Below are positions 24,970 through 33,131 of a DNA stretch of 51,011 nt, piece after piece. Numbering within the stretch: the first letter of the stretch is position 1; the number at the start of each line of letters is the position of its first letter. The stretch spans positions 1 through 51,011 of the forward strand of contig JAHELU010000004.1 in assembly GCA_024644005.1 (NCBI GenBank), read 5' to 3'. The notes beneath the pieces are model-generated. The model saw only the letters and a list, made by a program, of their open reading frames with translations, did no database searches and was not told the DNA's origin. The DNA is from Acidimicrobiales bacterium. Its GTDB lineage: Bacteria; Actinomycetota; Acidimicrobiia; Acidimicrobiales; SZUA-35. The translations under genes were made by a program, and so were the position numbers.

Positions 24970-26391
24970 CGCCGCCAGTGCGGTGGCCGCCGCCTCGGCA
25001 TGCGTGTGGTGGCTCATCGCCCGCTCGGCCCGGATCTCGGTCAACGCCTCTCGATCGACGGAGCACGGCACGGTGACCGGATCGACGTCGAACAGCCGCG
25101 CCGCGTTGTAGCCCAGGATCTTCCGCTTGATCTCTGTGGTCAGGGCCGGGTAGCCGAACCGCTCCTGGAGCTCGTCGCTGATCTGGAACGTCCTGAAGGC
25201 CTGGATCTGATCCTGCGGCGAGCCGTACCAGATCGAGTCGGTGCCCCACAGGATGTTGTCCTCGCCGACGGCGAGGAGGAGCTTGCCGATGAGGTGGGCG
25301 GCCTCGTCCGGCCTGGTCATGAGGGTTCGCCAGGTCGAGCCGAGCTCGGCGTACACGTTCGCTCCCGGGCCGATGCCGGACCGTCGCAGGGAGGTGATCA
25401 GCCGGTTCACCCCGACCTCGGCGCTCACGTCGTCGTAGGGTCCCTCGGCCGTTGCCGCCTCGAAGCCGGAGTGGTAGACGAGCAGGCTGATGGCTGGATG
25501 GTTGGTCGCCGCCGGGCCGATGTCGGCCGGCGACGAGGCGGGGTCGTTGCCCGAGAGGCCCTTGTGGACGGCGACGATCGGAACGTCGACCGCCGCCACC
25601 TGGGCCAGGTAGGCGTCGCCGGTCGCATCGTCGAGCCGCCAGGGCGGACCGCCGGCGTGGGTATAGGTCTTGAAGGCCCGGATCGGGAACTCGGCCGCAA
25701 CCTCGGCCATCGCGTCGAGCCCGAGCGAGGTGGGGAACGACTCGCCCTGCATCAGTACCCGGCCCTCGCAGCCCACCCGCTCGGCAGCCTCCATCGTGCG
25801 CTCCATCACCTCGGGCGACAGCGCTCCCGGGGCGAAGGGGATCGCGGACAGCATCACCAGATGGGTGTCGCTCTCCAGGAACAGCAGCTCGAGGAAGTGC
25901 TCGATCGAGTAGCAGTCGCCGGGGTCGGCCTCGCCGCACGCCGACTGGGGGAAGCCCGGGGCGCCGGTGCCCGGTCCGAGCTCCAGCAGATGGTTCTGCA
26001 CGTCGAAGATGAACTCGTCGTCGAGCGGGCCGACGGCCCGCTCGGCCGCCTCGGCATCGAGGGTCGAGGACGACTCGGCGCCGACCGTGCTCGACGGAGC
26101 GCCGGAGGGGCCGCTGGTCGGTTCCGGCTCGACCAGGAAGGTCCCGCCGGTCCGACCCGATTCCCTGGTGCAGGCCGCCAGCACCGACAGCGTCGTGGCC
26201 GCGCCCAGTGACGAGCGGAGGAACTGGCGCCTCGTCAGTCCGACCCGGCGGGCGTTGCGGTCGACTGCGGCGTTGGCTCGGCGGACCGCCTCCCTGGCCA
26301 GCTCGTTGGCCGGCGGGGGGACGAACTCGCCGTTGCCGCACGGCCCGAGCTTGATGGGGAGCCCCGGATCCGGTGGTTCTGGCCTGGCCAC
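24949..26391 (-). CDS. Tat-exported amidohydrolase (amidohydrolase_2-like) lipoprotein
   Basis: This 480-residue protein has an unusually long N-region (about 50 residues), then a twin-arginine motif TRRQFLRSS and LSVLAACT, a lipobox with Cys at about 75. A Pro/Ser/Thr-rich linker follows. The catalytic part starts at FIFDVQNHLLE (N-H in place of the usual H-x-H) and ends with WGTDSIWYG, which carries the conserved Asp of the metal-dependent hydrolase fold. Pseudo-TIM-barrel strands such as VDVPIVAVHKG are visible. The changed first motif casts doubt on full metal binding. It should be anchored outside the membrane, and its substrate is unknown. GTG was taken as the start. It converges on, and slightly overlaps, the dehalogenase-like gene. 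Confidence 0.75.
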   Translation of the reverse strand: MARPEPPDPGLPIKLGPCGNGEFVPPPANELAREAVRRANAAVDRNARRVGLTRRQFLRSSLGAATTLSVLAACTRESGRTGGTFLVEPEPTSGPSGAPSSTVGAESSSTLDAEAAERAVGPLDDEFIFDVQNHLLELGPGTGAPGFPQSACGEADPGDCYSIEHFLELLFLESDTHLVMLSAIPFAPGALSPEVMERTMEAAERVGCEGRVLMQGESFPTSLGLDAMAEVAAEFPIRAFKTYTHAGGPPWRLDDATGDAYLAQVAAVDVPIVAVHKGLSGNDPASSPADIGPAATNHPAISLLVYHSGFEAATAEGPYDDVSAEVGVNRLITSLRRSGIGPGANVYAELGSTWRTLMTRPDEAAHLIGKLLLAVGEDNILWGTDSIWYGSPQDQIQAFRTFQISDELQERFGYPALTTEIKRKILGYNAARLFDVDPVTVPCSVDREALTEIRAERAMSHHTHAEAAATALAASQNPST

Positions 26392-26444
26392 CGGGCCAGT
26401 CTCCCACAGCCTGGCCTAGGACGGCCGCCGGCCGGCCGTCGCGG

Positions 26445-27608
26445 TCAGGCCATGACGTGAACCGGCGTCCCGTTCGGCAGCTCGTCCGGCAGGTACTCGG
26501 CGATGTGCATCGGCAGCCTGATGCAGCCGTGGCTGGCCGGATACAGCGGCACCGACTGAGAGCCGTGGAGGGCGATGCCGCCCCGGAAGTAGAGCGGGTT
26601 GTAGAGCCGGCCGATGTCGAGGCTCGACTCCCGCCAGCCGGAGATCCGCCGGCTGATGTGGAAGTCGCCGACCGGGGTGATCGAGCTGCCGCTGTGCTCC
26701 TCGTTCTTCCAGGGAATGCCGCTGCCGCTCGAGGCGTGGGAGATCAGCACCGGCATGTCGTCGCCGGGGTCGTAGACCTTGACCAGTTGCTGGGAGAGGT
26801 CGACTTCGACCCAGCGCAGCTCGTTCGTCCGCTCCGGCTGCCCGATCTCCCCGTCGAGCAGCTGCTGCCAGGCCTTCTCGTCGAGCGGGCCCCAGTCGCC
26901 GTCGACGACCACGCCGGCCAGCTTCTCCAGCGCCCAGACGGCCTCGACGGTCCTCCTGCCGTACTCGCCGTCGATGGGCCCCGGATCGAAGGGCCCGTCG
27001 GCCAGCCGCTGCTGCAGCTCTTCGACCTCGTCGCCCTCGTCGCCGGCCCGGAGCAACAACCCGTCGTAGCGATACTCGGCCAGTGCCGTGACCGTCGCAG
27101 CGTCCGCAGTGCCGGTCGGCTCGAGATCGACCAGGCCCTGGAACGCCTCGACCGCCGCCGCCGTTCTACGGCCGTAGGACCCGTCGGCGGATCCGGGGGT
27201 GAATCCCAGCGCGTCCAGTCGGTCCTGCAGGGCCACCACCACCGGGCCGGAGTCGCCCCGATCGGCCGGTAGGAGCGTCACGATCGACGCCGGCTCGGTC
27301 AACCTCCCCGAGGTGATGTCGCCCACCGTGATACCGGCGCCGTCCGGCGCGCTCGGGTCGCTGTCGGTCTCGGGGTCGACGCTGCCGCTGCTCCGGTCCG
27401 GATCGGTGGTGGCGGGCCCGGCCGGTGCCCGATCGGTCGAGTCGCTCGTCGCCCGGTCGTTCGTCGCCGAGTCGACTGCGGTCGAGCCGATCGAATCGGC
27501 CCGCCCACCGTCGGCCGCCGGTGCGCCGGCTGCCTCCGAGCCGGCACCCCCGCAAGCGGCGGCGAGCAGCATCATCGTCAGAACCGTCGCTGTCAGCCGG
27601 TGTCCCAC
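26445..27608 (-). CDS. L,D-transpeptidase lipoprotein with two peptidoglycan-binding domains
   Basis: This 387-residue protein has a signal peptide with lipobox LLAAACGG (Cys at about 19). A Ser/Thr/Asp/Pro-rich linker runs to about 110. Two PG_binding_1 repeats follow (VVALQDRLDALGF...GRRTAAAVEAFQ and VEELQQRLADGPF...GRRTVEAVWALE). The YkuD domain ends with IALHGSQSVPLYPASHGCIRLP, which contains the catalytic His and Cys. It should form 3-3 cross-links or attach proteins to peptidoglycan outside the membrane. The GTG start has GAGAGAGG upstream. A site resembling an ECF-sigma promoter lies about 80-105 bases before it. Confidence 0.9.
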   Translation of the reverse strand: MGHRLTATVLTMMLLAAACGGAGSEAAGAPAADGGRADSIGSTAVDSATNDRATSDSTDRAPAGPATTDPDRSSGSVDPETDSDPSAPDGAGITVGDITSGRLTEPASIVTLLPADRGDSGPVVVALQDRLDALGFTPGSADGSYGRRTAAAVEAFQGLVDLEPTGTADAATVTALAEYRYDGLLLRAGDEGDEVEELQQRLADGPFDPGPIDGEYGRRTVEAVWALEKLAGVVVDGDWGPLDEKAWQQLLDGEIGQPERTNELRWVEVDLSQQLVKVYDPGDDMPVLISHASSGSGIPWKNEEHSGSSITPVGDFHISRRISGWRESSLDIGRLYNPLYFRGGIALHGSQSVPLYPASHGCIRLPMHIAEYLPDELPNGTPVHVMA

Positions 27609-27688
27609 CTGCTGCGCCTCTCTCGAGCCTCTCTCATGCTTCTCTCGTAGGTGCGCCCGCCCGACCCGGGCTGCGCTCCTACCCTATA

Positions 27689-27714
27689 GACGCATAGCAC
27701 ACCGATGAGGTTCC
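27689..27714 (-). promoter_or_regulatory. Possible ECF-sigma promoter (GGAAC-N17-CGTC) for the L,D-transpeptidase
   Basis: On the minus strand, GGAAC, 17 bases, then CGTC matches the general form of envelope-stress ECF promoters (AAC/CGTC type). A housekeeping-like TATAGG also begins within five bases downstream, so the assignment is uncertain. The sequence between here and the GTG contains repeated AGAGAGG. Confidence 0.3.
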
Positions 27715-27755
27715 CCGGTAGGCGGGATGGCGGAGCGACCGTCGTCTCGGCGCCG

Positions 27756-28430
27756 TCATCGTCCCACTTCGCCCGAGGTGCCACTCTGGGGGGCTCGGCG
27801 CTCCGAGCGCCTCGCCGCCACCGGTCTCTGGCTGCCGGCGGGGCCCAACAGGGCCAGCCCGACCATCGATCCGACGAGGCCGCCGGTGCTCGATAGCGCC
27901 AGGTCGAGCACGGTGTCGCCATAGGTGAGAGCGAGGCCGCCGGCGCCGCCGAACCCGTCCTCCGACACCGCCCACTCCATGACCTCCCACCAGACGATGG
28001 CGATTGCGCCGACACCGTAGCCGAGCAGGATCGCCTCGTCTCGCCTGTGCACATTGCGGAACCGGAAGGCGTGGAAGGCCGCCACCAGCAGCACCCAGTT
28101 CGCCGCATGGAGGACATCGTCGGTGGCCGGATAGCGGTCGTAGAAGCCGAAGAGGTTGCCGAGCGTGTCCACCAGGAACGGGGCGGCCAGCAGGGCGTCG
28201 GCCGTGTGCGGGTAGGGCCGCCAGCGACGCAACCCGGCCAGCATCGGGACCACCACCGCAGGAGCCAGGAACAGCGGGGCCCGGAACCCCATCGCCTTGC
28301 CTTCCACCGACGACGGCTCGAAGCCGATGGCGATCGCGAACGACAGGACGAGCCCGGCCTTCACGGCCAGGTTGGCCACCGCCGTGTACGGCTGGCGATC
28401 GAGATGGAGGACCCTGGTCGGAAACGGCAC
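27756..28430 (-). CDS. Multi-pass membrane protein, DUF2238/YjdF-like
   Basis: This 224-residue protein has about six hydrophobic segments. Conserved polar residues lie near membrane edges: FLVDTLGNLFGFY, TDDVLHAANW, WWEVMEWAVSEDGF, and GDTVLDLALSSTGGLVGS. This D...H...WE--E...GDT--D pattern is that of the DUF2238 (YjdF) family, whose role is unknown. GTG 28430 was chosen because it begins just before the first helix and matches the frame with membrane segments. The overlapping 27679-28446 ORF is a shadow. It is divergent from the SDR gene. Confidence 0.7.
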   Translation of the reverse strand: MPFPTRVLHLDRQPYTAVANLAVKAGLVLSFAIAIGFEPSSVEGKAMGFRAPLFLAPAVVVPMLAGLRRWRPYPHTADALLAAPFLVDTLGNLFGFYDRYPATDDVLHAANWVLLVAAFHAFRFRNVHRRDEAILLGYGVGAIAIVWWEVMEWAVSEDGFGGAGGLALTYGDTVLDLALSSTGGLVGSMVGLALLGPAGSQRPVAARRSERRAPQSGTSGEVGR

Positions 28431-28588
28431 CGGACCAGTGTGGCACCGCCTACTGGTCCGGGCCGGCTTCCCATGGCAACGGTCGGCCGATCTCCGCCCT
28501 CGCGACGACGAGCGACGCAGCGCTCGCCCGACCAACGGGCGGTCGGTACGCTCGGATCGTCGGGATGGTGCCGGTGGTTGGAGGCGGT

Positions 28589-29410
28589 ATGGCCGCAGAT
28601 GCAGGAGCCTGGGATCGAGTGGGTCCGCCACCGGGCGATGGGCTCGAAGGCAAGGTGGCCATCGTGACCGGGGGAGGAGCACTCGGCGACGGCATCGGCA
28701 ACGGCCGGGCCGCAGCCCTCCTCCTGGCACGGGCCGGGGTCAACGTCGCCGTGGTCGACCGGCAGGAGGCACTGGCGGCCCGCACAGTCGAGATGATCGA
28801 GGCGGAGGGCGGCACCGCCCTGGCCCTTGCCGGCGACGTGACCGTCGAGCGGGACTGTGCGTCGATCGTCGCTGCGGTCATGACCGCATTCGGTCGGATC
28901 GATGTGCTCGACAACAACGTCGGGATCGGCAGCCGGGGCTCGGTGGTCGATCTCGATCCGGAACGGTGGGACCTCGTGATGAAGGTCAACGTCGCCTCGA
29001 TGGCCACGATGTCGAGGCACGTCGTCCCGGTGATGGCCGCCGCCGGCGGGGGCGCCATCGTCAACATCTCGTCGATCTCGGCGTTGCGACCCCGGGGGCT
29101 GACGGCGTACTCCACGTCGAAGGGGGCGGTCATCGCCCTCACCAGAGCCATGGCGGTCGACCACGGTCCGGATGGGATCCGCGTCAACTGCGTCGCCCCG
29201 GGTCCGGTGTACACCCCGATGGTGGCCGGCAGCGGCATGTCCGAAGAGCTGCGGGCGCGACGACGAGATGCCTCGGTGCTCGCCATCGAGGGGACCGGGT
29301 GGGACATCGGGAACGCCGTCGTGTTCCTGTCCTCGGCCCGGGCCCGGTACATCACCGGCCAGACGCTCGTCGTCGACGGGGGCGTGACTCTGGGCGCGCC
29401 GCAGCGCTAG
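28589..29410 (+). CDS. Short-chain dehydrogenase/reductase (SDR)
   Basis: This 273-residue classical SDR has nucleotide-binding AIVTGGGALGDGIG, a slightly extended T-G-x3-G-x-G loop. It has DNNVGIG (variant N-N-A-G), catalytic Ser in NISSIS, and YSTSK. VNCVAPGPVYTPM follows the active site and the C-terminus has GQTLVVDGG, both typical. It should oxidise or reduce an alcohol/ketone with NAD(P)H in the cytoplasm. ATG 28589 has TTGGAGG six bases upstream and is preferred to 28565. No neighbouring gene identifies the substrate. Confidence 0.88.
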   Translation: MAADAGAWDRVGPPPGDGLEGKVAIVTGGGALGDGIGNGRAAALLLARAGVNVAVVDRQEALAARTVEMIEAEGGTALALAGDVTVERDCASIVAAVMTAFGRIDVLDNNVGIGSRGSVVDLDPERWDLVMKVNVASMATMSRHVVPVMAAAGGGAIVNISSISALRPRGLTAYSTSKGAVIALTRAMAVDHGPDGIRVNCVAPGPVYTPMVAGSGMSEELRARRRDASVLAIEGTGWDIGNAVVFLSSARARYITGQTLVVDGGVTLGAPQR

Positions 29411-29551
29411 CCCTGCCCGCGGGCGCTCGCCATATCGGCGCAAGGGTGTGGATCCCGGCTGCTGCAGCGACTACGGTCGCGCCCTGCGGGATGGGCGACC
29501 GACGTTCGATTCGCCTTTGCCGTGCACCACCACGGGCGAAGGGAAGACAAA

Positions 29552-30889
29552 ATGGCCGAGAACGATGCCGCTGGCGACGAGCTCCATCCGTACGGAGCCG
29601 GCTCGCACGGACCACTGCAGGACGAGCGCGAGATGCCGACCTGCCATCCCATCAAGGGGCGCGTGCGGGAGGACGGAACGAAGCTCTACCACCGGCCGGA
29701 CGGCCGGGATTACGAGTCCACGATCGCCGAGGTCTGGTTCGACTCCCCGTCGGCGGCCGAGGCGGCTGGGTTCGTCCTGGCGCCCACCCATCCCCCGGGC
29801 TCGGTCGGCGCAGACTTCGAGCCTGGTGCATCCGGACACCCCTGTTCCGCCGAGATGGTCGACGCCGCTCGAGCCGCCGCCGCCGGTCTGGCCGGCACCG
29901 TCGGGGACGGGGACGGGGACGGGGACGGTGCTGGTGCTGGTGACGGCGAGGAGCCGGCTTCGCCGGCGCCCGGTCAGGTGGCAGCCACCGGTGCTGCAGC
30001 CGGTGCCGCTGGCGCAGCCGCGATCGGTGCTGCCGGCGCCGCCAGCGCCGCAGCCGACGCCGCTGGCGGGGAGCTGGTCGGTGATACGGCGTCCGCCGCC
30101 GCTGACGGGACGAGCGCCGTTGCGGCCAGTGCCGCGGAGACCGTGGAAGACGTCGCGCCCGGCGGAGCCGGGCTCGGCACTGCCGCGCCAGGTGCAACCG
30201 GGGCCGCAGCGCTGGCATCCCAGCACGTGGGCGCTGCCGCATCCGGGATGGCGAGCGATGCCAGCGGTGCCGTCGGCCGAGCCGCCGGTGGTGGCGATGG
30301 TGACAGCGGTCGGGGACTCGGCAGTCCGGCGACCGGTGGTGGCCTCGCCGACCGGTCCGGTCTCGGCCGCTGGTTGTGGCTGGGGATCGGCCTGTTGGGC
30401 CTGGTCGTGCTCCTCGGCCTGCTGCTGTCCCAGTGCGGCAGCGACGACGAGGAGAACGAGGCCGGCACCGCCGACACCGAGGCCGTAGACCCCGCCGCTC
30501 CCGGCTCGGCCGACGACCCGGCGCCGACGATCGAACCGGCCGACGACGCCGCGGCGACAGACGATGCCGGGACCGGCGCAGAGGATGCGGTCACCACGAC
30601 CGCCGGGTCCGATGGCGCGGATCTGGAGGCGTTGGCGTTGGCGGCGCTGGCCGATGCGGGTTACGACGGGGTCGGGGTGGAGGTGGATGGTGACACGGTT
30701 CGGTTGACCGGTGAGCTCGGTTCGCAGGACGAGCGGGCTGCGGCCGAGGCGGCGGTGGCTGGCGTGGCCGGTGTTGGCGGTGTGACGAACGAGATCACGG
30801 TCGCCGCCGCAGCTGCCGATTCCGGCTCCGACCCGGACGAGACTCCGACCGCCGAGGCCACCGACGGCGATCCGAGCTACACCGGCTGA
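29552..30889 (+). CDS. Sunset-domain and BON-domain membrane protein with a long Ala/Gly-rich region
   Basis: This 445-residue protein begins with a sunset domain (about 29-75: CHPIKGRVREDGTKLYH, VWFDSPSAAEAAGF), a small module common in actinobacterial secreted and surface proteins. Residues about 100-270 are low-complexity Ala/Gly/Ser/Asp, including a GDGDGDGD run. One TM helix follows (about 273-292, LWLGIGLLGLVVLLGLLLS), then an acidic linker and a BON domain (about 355-417, VEVDGDTVRLTGELGSQDERAAAEAA). No signal peptide is seen, so the sunset part is probably cytoplasmic and BON outside, where BON domains bind membranes or peptidoglycan. ATG has GGGAAG upstream. The BON segment uses more G-ending and TTG/GTT codons than its surroundings. 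Confidence 0.78.
   Translation: MAENDAAGDELHPYGAGSHGPLQDEREMPTCHPIKGRVREDGTKLYHRPDGRDYESTIAEVWFDSPSAAEAAGFVLAPTHPPGSVGADFEPGASGHPCSAEMVDAARAAAAGLAGTVGDGDGDGDGAGAGDGEEPASPAPGQVAATGAAAGAAGAAAIGAAGAASAAADAAGGELVGDTASAAADGTSAVAASAAETVEDVAPGGAGLGTAAPGATGAAALASQHVGAAASGMASDASGAVGRAAGGGDGDSGRGLGSPATGGGLADRSGLGRWLWLGIGLLGLVVLLGLLLSQCGSDDEENEAGTADTEAVDPAAPGSADDPAPTIEPADDAAATDDAGTGAEDAVTTTAGSDGADLEALALAALADAGYDGVGVEVDGDTVRLTGELGSQDERAAAEAAVAGVAGVGGVTNEITVAAAAADSGSDPDETPTAEATDGDPSYTG
29903..29926 (+). repeat. Four tandem GGGGAC hexamers inside the sunset/BON gene
   Basis: GGGGAC x4 encodes alternating Gly-Asp. It keeps the frame and is likely prone to length change by slippage. Confidence 0.8.
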
Positions 30890-30908
30890 TCGGCTCACCG
30901 GCCTGCGG

Positions 30909-31349
30909 TCACCAGTGCGGTTGATAGGGGCGGGCCATCTGGCCCCGGTTGTGGCCGATGTCGAGCTCATCCGGCTGCGGCAAACCGACCCGGTAGAACG
31001 CCACGATCTCGGCCACGGCGTACAGCCACATGCACCCGGCCATCGAGGCGCAGGCCACGACGCCGATCAGCGTCGCCCCGGTCCCGACGGCGATCACGCC
31101 CATGAGCAGCTCGAGCCCGACGGCGACCACCAGCGCCCGCCCGATATAGGGTCGTCGGCACGAGCAGCCGGTCCGGTGGTGACAGGGGCTGCCCGACGAC
31201 GGGTCGCGGTCGGCAGAGGGGATTCGTAGTTCCAAGGGGTTCCATTCGAGAGGCGCCGTCGAGCGCGGCACAGGCCGAGAACCTACGTCGACCGCAAGGC
31301 CGATTTTCTTGAACCTCCGACACCACGAATCGGCAGTGACATCGGCCAC
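30909..31349 (-). CDS. Small membrane protein of unknown function
   Basis: 146 residues if the GTG at 31349 is used. The N-terminal half is polar with a cysteine/histidine cluster (PCHHRTGCSCRRP). Two hydrophobic segments follow (ALVVAVGLELLMGVIAVG and TLIGVVACASMAGCMWLYAVAEIVAFY), and the tail is short and polar. I do not recognise the family. The C/H cluster could bind zinc, but the spacing does not match a known ribbon. It converges on the sunset/BON gene with only 19 bases between stops. The start is uncertain because no clear ribosome binding site is present. Confidence 0.5.
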   Translation of the reverse strand: MADVTADSWCRRFKKIGLAVDVGSRPVPRSTAPLEWNPLELRIPSADRDPSSGSPCHHRTGCSCRRPYIGRALVVAVGLELLMGVIAVGTGATLIGVVACASMAGCMWLYAVAEIVAFYRVGLPQPDELDIGHNRGQMARPYQPHW

Positions 31350-31428
31350 CCTGCGCTGGCGACGACGAACCGTCGCCGCGACCCGACGGTCGGTCCACTG
31401 CCGACCCCCGGGATCGGCTCGCGCCCGG

Positions 31429-32163
31429 TCAGCGGATCGCGTAGGGCAGGAGCCGGTGGTAGAGCGCCTCCGCCTGTTCCAGCACAGGGCGGAGCGCCGG
31501 CAACAGCTCGTCCTGTTTCGCCTGCCATGGTCCCCAGCCGGTCGACCGGTGGACCGCGTCGTACCAGTGCCGGGCCCAGACGCCGTCCTCGGGCTTCGGA
31601 CCGGCCGGCCACGACAGCATTACCGGGTCGTACTCGACACCGAGGCGGCGGCACAGCTCGGCCAGTACCGCCGGGGGATCGAGCAGGAGCGTCTTGGCAT
31701 CGAGGACGATCGGCTGCCGACCCGCAGCCAACAGGCCGTCGAGTATCTCGACCATCTCCTCGAAGCCGGTGTCGGCGAGCGTGGTGTCCGGCATCTGCTT
31801 CTGGAACGACGTGAGCATGTCCCGCGGCTCCCTGGTGAGGAGCACGTTCCGGCACTGCGACAGGAAGCCACGGTCCAGGCCCACGAGGTGCTTCGCCATC
31901 TGCTTGAAGAACACGATCGGTGTGTCGTAGTGACCGAGGATCACGTCGGACACCACCGCCTGGCCATCGGGGTCCTGGGATGCCAGCACCGCGGCTGCGC
32001 CGGGGTGGACCCGGCCGGTCCGACGCAGGTAGTGGGCGTAGAGTGGCTCGTCGACCACGGTGGTGTCGGCTCGCTGGCGCCACGAGTACATCAACGCGGT
32101 CGAGATGTTGCGGGGGCTCGACCACACGTTCAGCCGTAGCGTCTCCGTCGGCGGGCTCCCCAT
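31429..32163 (-). CDS. Sulfotransferase-like P-loop protein
   Basis: This 244-residue protein starts LRLNVWSSPRNISTALMYSW, which matches the 5'-phosphosulfate-binding loop of the sulfotransferase fold. DEPLYAHYL follows, and LLTREPRDMLTSFQKQMP resembles the 3'-phosphate-binding R-x-P-R-x-x-x-x-S motif. It would transfer sulfate from PAPS to an alcohol or amine if active. It lies 11 bases downstream of a class IV aminotransferase on the same strand. As I recall, a comparable pair is fused in plant branched-chain aminotransferase-like proteins, which hints at a shared pathway. The acceptor is unknown. Confidence 0.75.
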   Translation of the reverse strand: MGSPPTETLRLNVWSSPRNISTALMYSWRQRADTTVVDEPLYAHYLRRTGRVHPGAAAVLASQDPDGQAVVSDVILGHYDTPIVFFKQMAKHLVGLDRGFLSQCRNVLLTREPRDMLTSFQKQMPDTTLADTGFEEMVEILDGLLAAGRQPIVLDAKTLLLDPPAVLAELCRRLGVEYDPVMLSWPAGPKPEDGVWARHWYDAVHRSTGWGPWQAKQDELLPALRPVLEQAEALYHRLLPYAIR

Positions 32164-32174
32164 CGATCTGCCGG

Positions 32175-33095
32175 TCAGCCCTGCCGCTCGACATCGGCCG
32201 CAACGGCCCGCCGGTACAGCTCGCGGAGCCGCGCCGTCATCGGACCCGGGCCGTCGTGCTCGCCGATGACCCTGCCGTCGACCGCTCGCACCGGCGTCAG
32301 GCCACCGAACGTGCCGGTGACGAACGCCTCGTCCGCATCGTAGACGGCGGTAAGGGAGAACGGTCGCTCGGCGGTCGGGATGCCGGCGCCGGCCGCCTCC
32401 TCCAGCACCACCGCTCTGGTGATGCCGGCGAGGTTGTACTGGCCGGTGGACGTCAGCAGTCGTCCGGACCGGACCACGAAGAAGTTCGTGGCGTTGCAGG
32501 TGGCGACCGCCCCGGTGGGATCGAGCATGAGCGCCTCGTCGGCCCCGGCGTGCACCGCCTGGATGAGGGCGATGACCTCGTGGAGCTTCGAGTGGCAGTT
32601 CAGCCGCTGATCGAGCGTGTCGGGCGGGGGCCGTCGGACGGTTGCCGTGAACAGGGTGATGCCCCGGTCGGCAACGGCGGGGTCGGCCCGCTTGTGCTCG
32701 GCGATGATCACCATGTTGGGTCCGCCGACCACGTTGGACGGGTGCTGGGACGGCGTCTTCTTGTCGCCCCTGGTGATCATCAGCCGGACGTGTACGTCGT
32801 CGGTCATGTCGTTCCGCTCGACCGTCCGCTCCAGGGCGTCCATGATGAACGCCCTCGTCCCGATGGCCAGGTCGACCGCGCGGGCCCCTGCGAACAGCCG
32901 ATCGAGGTGGCGGTCGACGAAGGCGAAGCGACCGCCATGGAGCCGGAGCCCCTCCCAGATGCCGTCCCCGACCAGGAATCCGCTATCGAAAACGGAGATC
33001 CTGGCCTCCCGGCGATGCTGGAACTCCCCGTTGATGTAGATCTCGATCTCGTCGTTGCGGGGATCGTGGACCGCCGCGTGCGTGCTCGTGGCCAT
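32175..33095 (-). CDS. Class IV (branched-chain/D-amino-acid-type) PLP aminotransferase
   Basis: This 306-residue protein has the fold-type IV layout: ISVFDSGFLVGDGIWEGLRL near the N-terminus, the PLP lysine in NCHSKLHEVIALIQ, and then GADEALMLDPTGAVATCNATNFFVV, the family's E-x-x-x-x-N-F/I-F motif. It should transaminate an amino acid or oxo acid. The change from K-T-L-N to the S-K-L-H context suggests a non-standard substrate. ATG 33095 is preceded six bases upstream by TACCGT, a leaderless-type -10. It is followed by the sulfotransferase-like gene, probably in the same transcript. Confidence 0.85.
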   Translation of the reverse strand: MATSTHAAVHDPRNDEIEIYINGEFQHRREARISVFDSGFLVGDGIWEGLRLHGGRFAFVDRHLDRLFAGARAVDLAIGTRAFIMDALERTVERNDMTDDVHVRLMITRGDKKTPSQHPSNVVGGPNMVIIAEHKRADPAVADRGITLFTATVRRPPPDTLDQRLNCHSKLHEVIALIQAVHAGADEALMLDPTGAVATCNATNFFVVRSGRLLTSTGQYNLAGITRAVVLEEAAGAGIPTAERPFSLTAVYDADEAFVTGTFGGLTPVRAVDGRVIGEHDGPGPMTARLRELYRRAVAADVERQG

Positions 33096-33101
33096 CGAGC
33101 C

Positions 33102-33107
33102 ACGGTA
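33102..33107 (-). promoter_or_regulatory. Candidate -10 box (TACCGT) for the aminotransferase/sulfotransferase pair
   Basis: On the minus strand, TACCGT-N6-ATG places the transcription start at the translation start. It lies in the 36-base gap after the methyltransferase stop. Confidence 0.4.
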
Positions 33108-33131
33108 GTGGTCACGCACCACGGGCCCGGC

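Noticed and set aside
27679-28446. 255-residue ORF overlapping the DUF2238-like gene
   Set aside because: It is in a different frame from the membrane segments and conserved polar residues. Arg/Gly-rich shadow.
29903-29926. Possible CRISPR-like or regulatory repeat
   Set aside because: A six-base repeat inside an open reading frame that encodes Gly-Asp. No spacers.
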